Positions 9,298-19,287 of a stretch of DNA of 64,000 nucleotides are shown piece after piece. How positions within the stretch are numbered: the first letter of the stretch is position 1; the number at the start of each line of letters is the position of its first letter. The stretch lies in contig JAERTF010000171.1 in the NCBI GenBank assembly GCA_016845105.1, positions 1 to 64,000 of the forward strand, written 5' to 3'. Made by a program: the position numbers and the translations under genes. A model generated the notes under the pieces. The model did not search any database. It was not told the DNA's origin and worked only from the letters and a program-made list of their open reading frames with translations. This stretch comes from Bacteroidota bacterium (lineage in GTDB: Bacteria > Bacteroidota > Bacteroidia > Bacteroidales > F082).

Positions 9298-9666
9298 GTG
9301 AAAAAAGGAAAAAACGGAAACGGTGATAGTCAGGTGCCTAATATTATTGCACAAGGAACAAATATAATAGGTGACATTCATTCTGAGGGTGACTTTAGAA
9401 TCGAGGGATCCATAAAAGGTAAAATTGAAGCAAAAGGGCGAATTGTTGTTGGTGAAAGTGGTAATGTTGAAGGTGAAATAACATGTAGTGATGCCGATAT
9501 TTGTGGAAAAGTAGTTGGTAAACTAGAAGTAATTAATCTTACAATTTTTAAGGCTACATCATTTTTTTCTGGAGATGTTATTACCAAAAAGATATCAATT
9601 GAACCGGGCGCTTCTTTTACGGGAACATGTACAATGGGGTCTGAAAATAAACCCGTTAGTAAGTAG
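9298..9666 (+). CDS. Bactofilin (polymer-forming cytoskeletal protein)
   Basis: Protein of 122 aa made almost entirely of the bactofilin beta-helix (about 18-110), with repeating turns such as IIGDIHSEGDFRIEGSIKGK and GRIVVGESGNVEGEI. Bactofilins self-assemble without nucleotide and often position cell-wall enzymes. The start is GTG, 11 nt after the porW stop, so the two genes are probably cotranscribed. The short polar N-terminus has no membrane segment. Confidence 0.9.
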   Translation: MKKGKNGNGDSQVPNIIAQGTNIIGDIHSEGDFRIEGSIKGKIEAKGRIVVGESGNVEGEITCSDADICGKVVGKLEVINLTIFKATSFFSGDVITKKISIEPGASFTGTCTMGSENKPVSK

Positions 9667-9751
9667 CTTCTAAATACATATTAATTATCAATTAGGAGTA
9701 GAAATATTTTTTAAGCTGTTTTACTTTATAGATTATTGTATTTTAGCAATA

Positions 9752-9970
9752 ATGAAACGTGACGAAAAAGATAGCCCACTTAAGTTTTATGCAAAGTATT
9801 CAACCCTTGCCTTACAAATGATTGTAATAATTGTTGCAGGAGCGTTTGGTGGAAAAGCAATTGATGGTTGGTTGAATTGGGATTTTCCTGTATTTACTTT
9901 AATTCTAACAATACTATCAGTTGCCGCGGCAGTTTACTATGGTATAAGAGGACTTTTTAAAAATAGTTAA
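9752..9970 (+). CDS. AtpZ/AtpI family membrane protein
   Basis: Protein of 72 aa with two transmembrane segments (about 19-38 and 45-66), the glycine motif GAFGGKAID between them, and a basic tail. This is the AtpZ/AtpI pattern, proteins that aid ATP synthase rotor assembly or carry magnesium or calcium. A TATTTTAG box variant lies immediately before the ATG (9739-9746), which would make the message leaderless. The expected atpB/E/F genes do not follow in this window. Confidence 0.75.
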   Translation: MKRDEKDSPLKFYAKYSTLALQMIVIIVAGAFGGKAIDGWLNWDFPVFTLILTILSVAAAVYYGIRGLFKNS

Positions 9971-9994
9971 TCTGATTTTCTTACTAAAGCAATT

Positions 9995-10378
9995 ATGGAG
10001 ATAAAAATAAAATCTACACTCTTAAGGTTTGGATATTTCACTGCACTAGTTTTACTATTAAGTATTGCCGTTCAATTATGGATTCCAGAGATTAAAATTA
10101 GTCCTGTATGGCCATACATATTATTGTTTTTATTTTTATTTACATCATTTGCAATTATTATACTGTCAAAATATATCTCAAGTAAAATCTCATATTTTGC
10201 GAACGCTTTTATGCTGGTAAATTTTGGAAAACTGGTTTTGTTTTCAGTAATTATTGTGGTTTATGCATGGTTAGTTCATGATGAAGCCATATCCTTTACC
10301 ATTACATTCTTTGTATATTATTTAATACTAACCATATACGAGATAGTGATCCTGCTAAAAATGCAGAAGAATAAATAA
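9995..10378 (+). CDS. Four-helix membrane protein, AtpI-like position
   Basis: Protein of 127 aa with about four transmembrane segments (roughly 12-30, 36-56, 64-88, 98-121) and short basic ends. It has no domain I can name. Its place 24 nt after the AtpZ-like gene matches the small hypothetical protein often found between AtpZ and atpB in Bacteroidota. An accessory role in ATP synthase assembly is therefore possible but inferred only from context. Confidence 0.65.
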   Translation: MEIKIKSTLLRFGYFTALVLLLSIAVQLWIPEIKISPVWPYILLFLFLFTSFAIIILSKYISSKISYFANAFMLVNFGKLVLFSVIIVVYAWLVHDEAISFTITFFVYYLILTIYEIVILLKMQKNK

Positions 10379-10473
10379 CTTTATTTTCCTTTTACATAAG
10401 TAGGTACCAATTTAATTTATACTTTTATCATTTTAATATAGTATACATAGATAAGGTATCAATAAATTAAGTA

Positions 10474-10956
10474 ATGGTTTCATACGCATCATTTGAAGAT
10501 TTTCTGTATATAATAATAGGTTTAGTTTGGGTTATATTTTCATTTTATAACGCAAAACGAAAGAAAAAGGCCAAAGAAGGTAAACCAACCGAAAGCCAAA
10601 AAAATCCAATACTTGATTCCATACTTAGTGAATTTGGAATTGATACCGAAGAAGATAATAATTATGAAAAGCCATTGCAGGAAAACGAACAGATTAGTGC
10701 CCTAAAAGATAATAGTATACCACAAGGTGAAAGTTTTTCGCCCGAACCCGAAGCTATATTTTCTTATGATGATATTTATGAGGAAAGCAACTATATCCCC
10801 CCAACCAATGTCATTGATAAAAAGCAGACAACAGCTTTTGAATCTACTTCCACTATTACTGGATCGAAAAATCTTAATTTGAAAAAGAAAGTTAGAAAAA
10901 TAGATTTGAGAAAAGCTATTATTTATTCGGAAATACTTAAAAAACAGCATTTTTAA
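10474..10956 (+). CDS. Hypothetical single-pass membrane protein with conserved C-terminal motif
   Basis: Protein of 160 aa. One N-terminal transmembrane segment (about 8-26) is followed by basic residues (NAKRKKKAKEG), then an acidic, probably disordered linker (about 45-135). The conserved-looking end is KIDLRKAIIYSEILKK. The TM, linker and DLRKAxIYSEIL layout is seen in uncharacterised Bacteroidota proteins, and the end may be a docking motif. Function unknown. It lies 95 nt after the AtpI-like gene and about 110 nt before the TonB receptor gene. Confidence 0.6.
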   Translation: MVSYASFEDFLYIIIGLVWVIFSFYNAKRKKKAKEGKPTESQKNPILDSILSEFGIDTEEDNNYEKPLQENEQISALKDNSIPQGESFSPEPEAIFSYDDIYEESNYIPPTNVIDKKQTTAFESTSTITGSKNLNLKKKVRKIDLRKAIIYSEILKKQHF

Positions 10957-11065
10957 AATGTTAAAAAAAGTTAATGGTAATTTGTATTGTATAATCATTT
11001 ATTATTAAATTTACCAACTTTTTAAATCATAAATAAAGAACTTAGTTGAACATAAATTTGCAGGT

Positions 11066-14000
11066 ATGTTAAGAAATTTACTCCTTACTCTTGGTTTAAT
11101 TTTTGCAACAAGCGTCATGGTGTTTGCCCAATCGGGTACACTAAAAGGGACAGTGCTTGACAAGGATACAAAAGAACCAATTCCTTTTGCCAATATTGTA
11201 CTGGAAAACAAAGGATCGCAAGTTGGAGGTGCTACTTCTGATTTTGATGGGAATTACATGATTAAACCAATTCCGCCGGGGAAATATGACTTGAAAGCCA
11301 CTTTCGTTGGTTACAAGACTATATTGATTCAAGGGATTATTATTGGTGGTGATCAAATCAGGTTTTATGATGTTGAGTTAACCTCAACAGCCGAAACCCT
11401 TGATGTTGTGGAAATAGTTGACTACAAAGTGCCTTTGATTGATAAAGATCAAACAGCATCGGGTCAAACAATTACTGCTGAGGAAATTTCCAAGATGCCT
11501 AATCGTAATGCAAATGCCGTTGCAACCACTGTTGGTGGTGTATTTTCTGAGGATGGTGAACGTGGTAGCGTTCGTGGTGCCAGATCTGATGCAACAGCTA
11601 TGTATATCGATGGTATTCGTGTAATAGGTAACTCAAGTGTGCCTCAATCAGCTATTGAGCAGGTTGATGTAATCCTTGGTGGTGTGCCTGCGCGATATGG
11701 TGATGTTACATCAGGTATTATCAATGTTACAACAAAAGGACCTGCTCGTGAATTTGGAGCCGGTATTGAGTTGGAATCATCAGAGTTTCTTGATGCATAT
11801 GGACACAATCGTGTTGGATTTAATATGATGGGGCCACTTATTAGAGGAAAGAATAAGAGCGAATCACTCTTGGGTTTCTTTGTGGCGGGTGATATTAATG
11901 CAAATAGAGATGGAAATCCTTCACAAGGCTATTATTCGTTAACCAGCGAAAACCTAGCTTTGCTTGAGCAAAACCCAATTCGTCCTTCAGGATCCGGTCC
12001 AGGTACCTATATTAATGGTGAGTTTCTTAGAAACAGTGATCTTGAACATGTAAAGGTAGCTCCAAATACTGCACGCCAGAGTTATAACTTTATTGGGAAT
12101 ATTAATATTCGTACAACTGAAACAATTAACCTAACAGTTGGTGGTAGCTATTATTATTACAATGGTCGTGATTATGATTACCGCGCAACTCTTGGTAACT
12201 GGGATAAAAATACCTTAAGAAAAAACACTAATTACAGAGGTTATGTAAGATTTACTCAACGTTTCCCTACCGAAGCAGAAAGTACATCTAAATTCAGGAA
12301 CTTCTATTACTCATTACAATTTGATTATACAAAGGATAAAGGTGAATATGGTGATGCTAATCACTGGGATAATCTATTTAAATATGGTTACATAGGTAAA
12401 TTCCAAACATATAAAACCCCTACATTTGAATTAGGTAGCGATACAGTTAATGGACATTATTATGAAAATGTATGGTTGTTAAACTCATGGAATTTTGATA
12501 CTCTTGTTGAATGGTCACCACGTGATATAAATCCTTTGGTAGCGCAATATACAACAGAGTACTTTAATATCTATGACGGTATGCCTGCCGGACATTATCA
12601 AAATGTTGATGATATATTACTAGGTAATGGGTTGTTAAATGGTAGTACTCCTAAAAGGATTTACGGACTATATTATTCGCCAGGAACAAATCAATCCGGA
12701 TATGGAAAATGGAATAATGATCAATATAACATGAGAATGGATGCTTCGCTTGATATTGGAAATCATGCAATTAAACTAGGTTTTCAGTATGAACAGCGTA
12801 CAAATAGATTTATTAACTATGCACCAACTGGTTTCTGGAATTTGATTCGTGATGGTAGAGGTTTAACCAACTTCCATTTATTGGAATTGGACAAAGACAA
12901 CCCAGAACTAATTTCATATAATGGTCATGTTGACACTATTATATATAGGAGAAAGTATGATGCAAGTGCACAGCGTGAATTCGATAAAAATCTACGTGCG
13001 GCAATGGGGTTACCTGAAGATGGTTTAGATTATATCGTAACAGATTCATATGATTATGATAATGGAACAATAGAGTATTATGACAGGAATGGCAAAATGC
13101 ATACTGTTAACCTTGATCCAAGTGCTCTAAATGTTGGTTTGTTTTCACCTGATGAATTATGGAATGATGGACTTTCGTCAATAAGCTATGGTGGATTTGA
13201 TTATGAAGGTAATGTGTTATCTTCTCAACCAGCGTATGAAGATTTCTTTAATAAAACAGATGCAAATGGAGTACACACTCGCGATATTGGAGCTTATCAA
13301 CCAATATACATGGCTGGGTATATTCAAGATCAGTTTGCGTTCAAAGATTTGATCTTTAATGTAGGAGTTAGGGTTGACCGTTTTGATGCAAATCAAAAAG
13401 TTCTTGAAGATCCATTTTTACTATACCCCGCTCATAACGTTGGTGATTTCAATACTGTTTCTGGTTTTGAAAATGTAACTCACCCTTCAAATATGGGAGA
13501 TAATTATGTAGTGTATGTGGATCAGGTAAAAGATCCAACACGAGTAGTTGGTTACCGTGATGAATATACTTGGTATAATTCCGAAGGTATTGAAATTCTT
13601 GATCCTACTATACTGGATGTTGGTAGTGGTATCTCTCCAGCATTGCTTGATCCCGATCAATCACAAGTAACAATTCAATCGTTTAAGGATTATGATCCTC
13701 AGATTAATGTGATGCCTCGTATATCATTTTCATTCCCTATTTCGGATGAAGCATTATTTTTCGCTCATTATGATGTTCTTACCCAACGTCCAACAAGTCG
13801 AGTTTTCTCTGATCCATCACAGTATTATTTCTTTAATAATATTGGTGGTAACCTGGATAATCCATCTTTGGAACCAACGAAAACAATTGATTACGAATTA
13901 GGGTTTACACAAAAAGTGTCTTCAACTTCATCAATAACATTCACAACATTTTATCGTGAAATGAGAAGTATGATTCAGATGTACAGGTTTAATGGTGCAT

Positions 14001-14782
14001 ATCCAAAGGATTACACATCATTTAATAACCTTGACTTTGGAACAGTTAAAGGTCTTACTGCTGAGTACGATTTACGTCGTACAGGAAATGTACGTGTAAG
14101 GGCTGCTTATACACTTCAATTTGCTGATGCTACAGGAGCATCTACAACAACAGCTGCCTCATTATTAGCTGCTGGTTTACCAAACTTGCGTTCTACTTTC
14201 CCAATGCCTTGGGATAGAAGACATGCTTTTAATATTGTGTTGGATTATCGTTGGGGATCTGGTAAAGATTATACCGGCCCAAAAATTAAACGCGAAAAAT
14301 CAGGTAAAGCACCAATGGAGCCTTTGAGCAATTTTGGATTTAGCTTAACCGTAAATGGTGGTTCAGGTACTCCTTATACAGCATCTGAAAATGTTTCATC
14401 ACCAATTACTCCTGTTGGATATGTACTTAAGGGTACCTATGGTGGTTCAAGATTGCCTTGGCAATTCAGACTTGATCTAAGGGTTGATAAAGATTTCTAC
14501 TTTAAACTAGGTAATAAAGAAGGTGATAAAGCATCAAGTGCATATCTTAATGTATACTTGCAGGTACTAAACTTATTAGATACAAAAAACATTGTTAACG
14601 TATATCCTTTCACCGGAAATGCTGATGATGACGGTTATCTATCAGAACCTGAATGGCAACGTCAAATTAATACTCAATTGGATCCAGAATCTTTCCGCAA
14701 TCTTTATGGAAATTTTGTGAACAATCCTGGTAATTATAGTACGCCACGTCAAATTCGTTTGGGTTTAATGTTTAACTTTTAG
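11066..14782 (+). CDS. TonB-dependent receptor, Oar-like, with carboxypeptidase-regulatory-like domain
   Basis: Outer-membrane receptor of 1238 aa. A signal peptide (likely cleaved after Ala21, VFA|QSG) is followed by a CarboxypepD_reg-like/CNA-B-type domain (about 24-112). A plug domain (about 130-225, RGARSDATAMYIDGIRV ... PARYGDVTSGIINVTTKG) and a long barrel follow, ending in phenylalanine (GLMFNF). The domain order is that of Oar-like receptors rather than SusC: no SusD gene follows. It leads a three-gene unit with a secreted 1471-aa protein (47-nt gap) and a PorV/PorQ-like protein. Substrate unknown. Confidence 0.9.
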   Translation: MLRNLLLTLGLIFATSVMVFAQSGTLKGTVLDKDTKEPIPFANIVLENKGSQVGGATSDFDGNYMIKPIPPGKYDLKATFVGYKTILIQGIIIGGDQIRFYDVELTSTAETLDVVEIVDYKVPLIDKDQTASGQTITAEEISKMPNRNANAVATTVGGVFSEDGERGSVRGARSDATAMYIDGIRVIGNSSVPQSAIEQVDVILGGVPARYGDVTSGIINVTTKGPAREFGAGIELESSEFLDAYGHNRVGFNMMGPLIRGKNKSESLLGFFVAGDINANRDGNPSQGYYSLTSENLALLEQNPIRPSGSGPGTYINGEFLRNSDLEHVKVAPNTARQSYNFIGNINIRTTETINLTVGGSYYYYNGRDYDYRATLGNWDKNTLRKNTNYRGYVRFTQRFPTEAESTSKFRNFYYSLQFDYTKDKGEYGDANHWDNLFKYGYIGKFQTYKTPTFELGSDTVNGHYYENVWLLNSWNFDTLVEWSPRDINPLVAQYTTEYFNIYDGMPAGHYQNVDDILLGNGLLNGSTPKRIYGLYYSPGTNQSGYGKWNNDQYNMRMDASLDIGNHAIKLGFQYEQRTNRFINYAPTGFWNLIRDGRGLTNFHLLELDKDNPELISYNGHVDTIIYRRKYDASAQREFDKNLRAAMGLPEDGLDYIVTDSYDYDNGTIEYYDRNGKMHTVNLDPSALNVGLFSPDELWNDGLSSISYGGFDYEGNVLSSQPAYEDFFNKTDANGVHTRDIGAYQPIYMAGYIQDQFAFKDLIFNVGVRVDRFDANQKVLEDPFLLYPAHNVGDFNTVSGFENVTHPSNMGDNYVVYVDQVKDPTRVVGYRDEYTWYNSEGIEILDPTILDVGSGISPALLDPDQSQVTIQSFKDYDPQINVMPRISFSFPISDEALFFAHYDVLTQRPTSRVFSDPSQYYFFNNIGGNLDNPSLEPTKTIDYELGFTQKVSSTSSITFTTFYREMRSMIQMYRFNGAYPKDYTSFNNLDFGTVKGLTAEYDLRRTGNVRVRAAYTLQFADATGASTTTAASLLAAGLPNLRSTFPMPWDRRHAFNIVLDYRWGSGKDYTGPKIKREKSGKAPMEPLSNFGFSLTVNGGSGTPYTASENVSSPITPVGYVLKGTYGGSRLPWQFRLDLRVDKDFYFKLGNKEGDKASSAYLNVYLQVLNLLDTKNIVNVYPFTGNADDDGYLSEPEWQRQINTQLDPESFRNLYGNFVNNPGNYSTPRQIRLGLMFNF

Positions 14783-14829
14783 ACAAGCTGTAATTTAATG
14801 AAATTAAGAAAGAATAAAATATAAATATC

Positions 14830-17800
14830 ATGAAAAATATTTTACGGATCTATATAGTTGTTTTTGTTTCATTTGCGTTTCTTAGTAGTTCATATGCTGA
14901 AGAGTTTCACTACGCAAAAACAAAACAATCCACTAGCCTGAAACAAACAACAGCAGGCTGTTCTCCGTCATCTGCATATGACTGGCTCGACATTAATAAT
15001 GTTAGAGCAAGGATTAATGCTGGAGGAGATATGTGGTGGGATTTGCCAGGTGGTGTAGGAGCTAAATATTATATTCCTAAGAATGGAACAGCAACATCAT
15101 TATTTGCTGGTTCACTTTGGATTGGTGGACTTGATATCAACAATCAGTTAAAGTTAGCGGCCCAGCGTTTTCGTCAGGTTGGTATTGATTTTTGGACTGG
15201 CCCACTTACCGTGGATGGAACTGCATCAATTGATGAAGCTGTTTGTGCTCAATATGATGAGTTTTTTAAAATAACCAGAGCTACAGTAGATGAGTTTCTT
15301 TCTCATACTGATCCAATTGACGGCCGCTTTATCCCAAGTGAAGATTATGTAATTCCCCCGGCAATTACTGATTGGCCCGCACATGGTGATGTTTCGAAAG
15401 GACAGAGCTATTATTTGGCCCCATTTTATGATGTACTAGGCGATGGCGAATATGAACCAACAGACGGTGATTACCCATATTATGACATTAGTAACGAACT
15501 GTGTCACAGTGAGGTAGTGTCAATGGAAGAGGAGTATTCAGGTACTGTAACTGGTAGTATTCTAGCCGACCAGGTTATAAAAGGTGACCAAACATTATGG
15601 TGGGTATTTAACGATAAGGGTAATATTCATACTGAAACATCAGGGTCAGCAATTGGTTTAGAAATTAGAGCTCAAGCCTTTGCTTTTGCTACAAATGATG
15701 TAATAAACAACATGACTTTTTATAGCTATGAAATCATAAATAGATCAACATTTGAGCTTACAAATACATATTTTTCTCCATGGGTTGATACTGATTTAGG
15801 TTATGCAACTGATGACTTTGTAGGATGTGATGTTACTCGTGGTTTAGGTTATTGTTATAATGGTAAAGCTGTGGATGGTAACGGCGAGGTTCAAAGTTAT
15901 GGTGATCAACCACCAGCAATTGGAGTCGACTTTTTCCAAGGACCTTATATGGATGCTGATGGTTATGACAACCCTTCATTCAATGGTGATAGTGTAGGTG
16001 GTCCTAGCTTTGGTGGAAGTTGTGATATCGTTACTCAGAATAATGCACTAAGAGATATGGCATTCATTAAAGATGGTGCTTTGGTAACTGAAACTACTAT
16101 TGTACGGTCAGCAGCTATTAATGGTATAAACTTTGGTAATGGAATCAAAGATGACGAACGTTATGGAATGTATAGTTTCGTATATCATAACAATGATGGA
16201 TCTGATCAGGGTGACCCTCAAACTGCTTCTCAATATTATAATTATTTAACAGGAAAATGGAAGAATGGTGATAATATGTTTTATGGTGGTACAGCCTTTG
16301 ATTTAGGAGGCCCATCCGGAACAGTTGGACCCGAATGTAAGTTTATGTTTCCTGGTGATAGTGACCCATGTAACTGGGGAACTGCCGGATTACCACCAAA
16401 TGGTGGATATAACCAAAATGGCTTCTATTGGTCTGAAGAAACAGGCGATGCAGGAGGACCTAACCCTCCAGGTGATAGACGTTTTATGCAATCAGCAGGA
16501 CCTTTTACACTTAAGCCAGGTGCGGTAAATTATATTACTGTTGGTATACCATGGGCTAGAGCCCAATCAGGTGGCCCTTGGGCATCCGTTGAAAAACTTA
16601 GAATAGTTGATGATAAATGTCAGGCATTATTCGACAACTGTTTTAAAGTTATTGATGGCCCTACTGCTCCAGATTTAACAATGGTTGAGCTTGACAGACA
16701 ATTAATTGTTTACATTAGTAATTCGGCTAATTCAAATAACTATCTAGAAAAATACAGTGAGTTTGATCCAAATATCATTCAACCCCTTCCAGGTAGTGAT
16801 CCTCCGGTACCTAGTGATGCGATTTACCGATTTGAAGGCTACCAAATTTTCCAGTTAAAGAATGACCAAGTTAGTGTTGATAATATACATGATCCTGATC
16901 TAGCGCGATTAGTAGCACAGTTTGATGTTAAGAATGGAGTAACGAAAATTGTAAATTATAATTATAACGATAATATAGGAGCTAACGTTCCTGTGATTGA
17001 AGTAGATGGTGGTGACAATGGAATTAGTCATTCATTTGTGCTCTCACAAGATGCTTTTGCTACCGATGATGTTAGACTGGTAAATAATACTCAATATTAC
17101 TATCTAGCATTAGCTTATGCCCATAATAATTATTTAGAGTTTGGAATGGATTATCCATATAGTAGTGGTCAAACCCATCCTTATTTATCGGGTCGTAAGA
17201 ATATTAAAGTATATACTGCAATGCCACATCTTACCGTTAACGGCCTTGTGCAAAATGGATCATATGGTGATAGTCCGAAAATTACTCGTATTGCTGGTTT
17301 TGGAAACGGTGGAATGAATCTAGATTTTACTGAAGAAACCATTAATGAGATACTATCTAAACCTCCGGCAAGTGAAGAAAATATTTTTGGAGGCCCAGAT
17401 TATCCTATTGCCTATAATCCTGAGTATAAAATTAATGCAGGACCTTTAAATGTAAAAGTAGTTGACCCTCTTAGCGTAGTTAATGCTGATTTTACCTGGT
17501 GGATGGACACTCTTATTAGAGTAAAACTAGATCATATTACTGGTAATGCTGCCGTTGAAGGAGATACAACAAGTAAACTTGTAGGTAATTGGCAGCTAAG
17601 AAATAATGTTACCAATGAAGTTTATAAAAGTGATACTACAATTTTAACTGAGTACGAACAATTATTTTTGGATCTAGGATTTTCAATTAATATCGAGCAA
17701 CCATTTGTTGCTGGACCAATTGGTATTGGAGAAGTTATGGCTGGTAATCCATCAGCATTAAAACCATATTTTGAAGTTTTTGCACCAAATAATGGACTAA

Positions 17801-19245
17801 TTGAATCAACAATTACCTATGCCGATAGTTCTAATAATTGGCTAAGTGGTGTTAGTGATGTGGATGTGCCATTATATCCATTGGATTGGATTCGTTCGGG
17901 AACTTATCAAAGTGATGAAGCACCTGCCGGAAATGACTGGAATACTTCAGCAATTCCTTATAATCCTTGGGATCCTAATTCAGTATATGAAAAAATATTA
18001 GTTGGAACATGGACACCATATTGTATGGCAGCTTATGGTAATAGCAGAATACCTGGTGAAGTTGTAGAAAATCAGGTTGGCCCTGCATTTAGTAAAATAT
18101 CTAAGCTATTATCACAATTTAAGGACGTAGCAAGTGTTGACATAGTTCTTACTCCTGATAAGGATAAGTGGACCAGATGTCCGGTTATTGAAGCTAGCTA
18201 TAATGAAGATTTGGCTGAAGGAAATGCTAAGCGTTTTTATAAACGTGCTTCACCTTCGGTTGATAAAGATGGAAATTATGCTACTTTGGGTAGTGGACCA
18301 AGTGATAACCCTAGTGATCCGAACTATATTAGTGATAATGGTATGGGTTGGTTCCCAGGATATGCTTTAAACATTGAAACAGGCGAACGTTTAAATATGA
18401 TGTTTGCAGAGGATTCATATCTGGTACAACAAAATGGTCGCGATATGCTCTTTAACCCTACCAAAAGAAATCTAGACCTTCCTGATCAAATCCTTGATGA
18501 AAACATCTGGAGAGGACAAGGTGAGAATATGGTACCAGTAATGGGAGGTAAGCATTATGTTTATGTACTTGATCATAGAAGTACTAAATTTCAGGAGCTT
18601 CATAAATTTGATATGCCTGCCTATGATGCTGGTAGAATGGCTTCACAATATCTTGATTCAATATCAACTCTTGTTTCGGTATTTGCCGAGAGTAGTTTAT
18701 ATGGTTTAATTATGTATACCGGAATTCCCATGGGCGTTGTTGGTAAAGAATGGTTATCAAATGAAGCAAAGATTAGAATCAGGGTTGCAAGACCATATCA
18801 AAGAGGTTATTCTGCAATGCCACTTGATTCTGTTTATCCGGGAACTGATGTTAATAATTTTTACCCAATGTATCAATTTACAATGGAAGGATTGGAAACA
18901 GAATATGATGTTAAGGAAAAAATGGAGACTGACCTAGATGCTATTAGAGTTGTGCCTAATCCTTATTATGCATATTCGGATTATGAACATAATGCACTCG
19001 ATAATAGGATAAAGATTACCAACCTTCCTGAAAAGTGTACAATTACCATATATAATGTAAGCGGAAGTAAGATTAAGCAGTTTACCAAGGATACCCCAGA
19101 AACTACTATAGAATGGGATCTTAAAAACTTTGCATCAGTTCCAATTGCTGGTGGTGTATATTATTTTCATGTTAAATCAGAGGATGGAGACCGGGTAGTA
19201 AAATGGTTCTGTGTTACCAGAATTCCTGATCTTAATACATTCTAA
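14830..19245 (+). CDS. Large secreted protein with T9SS/FlgD-like C-terminal domain
   Basis: Protein of 1471 aa. A signal peptide is cleaved near residue 23 (SYA|EE). The long body, rich in Gly, Asn, Asp and aromatic residues, has no domain I can name. The C-terminal region (about 1385-1471: VVPNPYYAYSDYEH ... ITIYNVSGSKIKQF ... PIAGGVYYFHVKSEDG) matches a type A T9SS sorting / FlgD-like Ig fold. The protein should cross the outer membrane by T9SS. It lies between the TonB receptor and the PorV/PorQ-like genes with gaps of about 45 nt, which suggests a shared role at the surface. Confidence 0.75.
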   Translation: MKNILRIYIVVFVSFAFLSSSYAEEFHYAKTKQSTSLKQTTAGCSPSSAYDWLDINNVRARINAGGDMWWDLPGGVGAKYYIPKNGTATSLFAGSLWIGGLDINNQLKLAAQRFRQVGIDFWTGPLTVDGTASIDEAVCAQYDEFFKITRATVDEFLSHTDPIDGRFIPSEDYVIPPAITDWPAHGDVSKGQSYYLAPFYDVLGDGEYEPTDGDYPYYDISNELCHSEVVSMEEEYSGTVTGSILADQVIKGDQTLWWVFNDKGNIHTETSGSAIGLEIRAQAFAFATNDVINNMTFYSYEIINRSTFELTNTYFSPWVDTDLGYATDDFVGCDVTRGLGYCYNGKAVDGNGEVQSYGDQPPAIGVDFFQGPYMDADGYDNPSFNGDSVGGPSFGGSCDIVTQNNALRDMAFIKDGALVTETTIVRSAAINGINFGNGIKDDERYGMYSFVYHNNDGSDQGDPQTASQYYNYLTGKWKNGDNMFYGGTAFDLGGPSGTVGPECKFMFPGDSDPCNWGTAGLPPNGGYNQNGFYWSEETGDAGGPNPPGDRRFMQSAGPFTLKPGAVNYITVGIPWARAQSGGPWASVEKLRIVDDKCQALFDNCFKVIDGPTAPDLTMVELDRQLIVYISNSANSNNYLEKYSEFDPNIIQPLPGSDPPVPSDAIYRFEGYQIFQLKNDQVSVDNIHDPDLARLVAQFDVKNGVTKIVNYNYNDNIGANVPVIEVDGGDNGISHSFVLSQDAFATDDVRLVNNTQYYYLALAYAHNNYLEFGMDYPYSSGQTHPYLSGRKNIKVYTAMPHLTVNGLVQNGSYGDSPKITRIAGFGNGGMNLDFTEETINEILSKPPASEENIFGGPDYPIAYNPEYKINAGPLNVKVVDPLSVVNADFTWWMDTLIRVKLDHITGNAAVEGDTTSKLVGNWQLRNNVTNEVYKSDTTILTEYEQLFLDLGFSINIEQPFVAGPIGIGEVMAGNPSALKPYFEVFAPNNGLIESTITYADSSNNWLSGVSDVDVPLYPLDWIRSGTYQSDEAPAGNDWNTSAIPYNPWDPNSVYEKILVGTWTPYCMAAYGNSRIPGEVVENQVGPAFSKISKLLSQFKDVASVDIVLTPDKDKWTRCPVIEASYNEDLAEGNAKRFYKRASPSVDKDGNYATLGSGPSDNPSDPNYISDNGMGWFPGYALNIETGERLNMMFAEDSYLVQQNGRDMLFNPTKRNLDLPDQILDENIWRGQGENMVPVMGGKHYVYVLDHRSTKFQELHKFDMPAYDAGRMASQYLDSISTLVSVFAESSLYGLIMYTGIPMGVVGKEWLSNEAKIRIRVARPYQRGYSAMPLDSVYPGTDVNNFYPMYQFTMEGLETEYDVKEKMETDLDAIRVVPNPYYAYSDYEHNALDNRIKITNLPEKCTITIYNVSGSKIKQFTKDTPETTIEWDLKNFASVPIAGGVYYFHVKSEDGDRVVKWFCVTRIPDLNTF

Positions 19246-19287
19246 AAAATATAATTTGTCTTGAACTAGAATTTAATCAAGTTGAAT

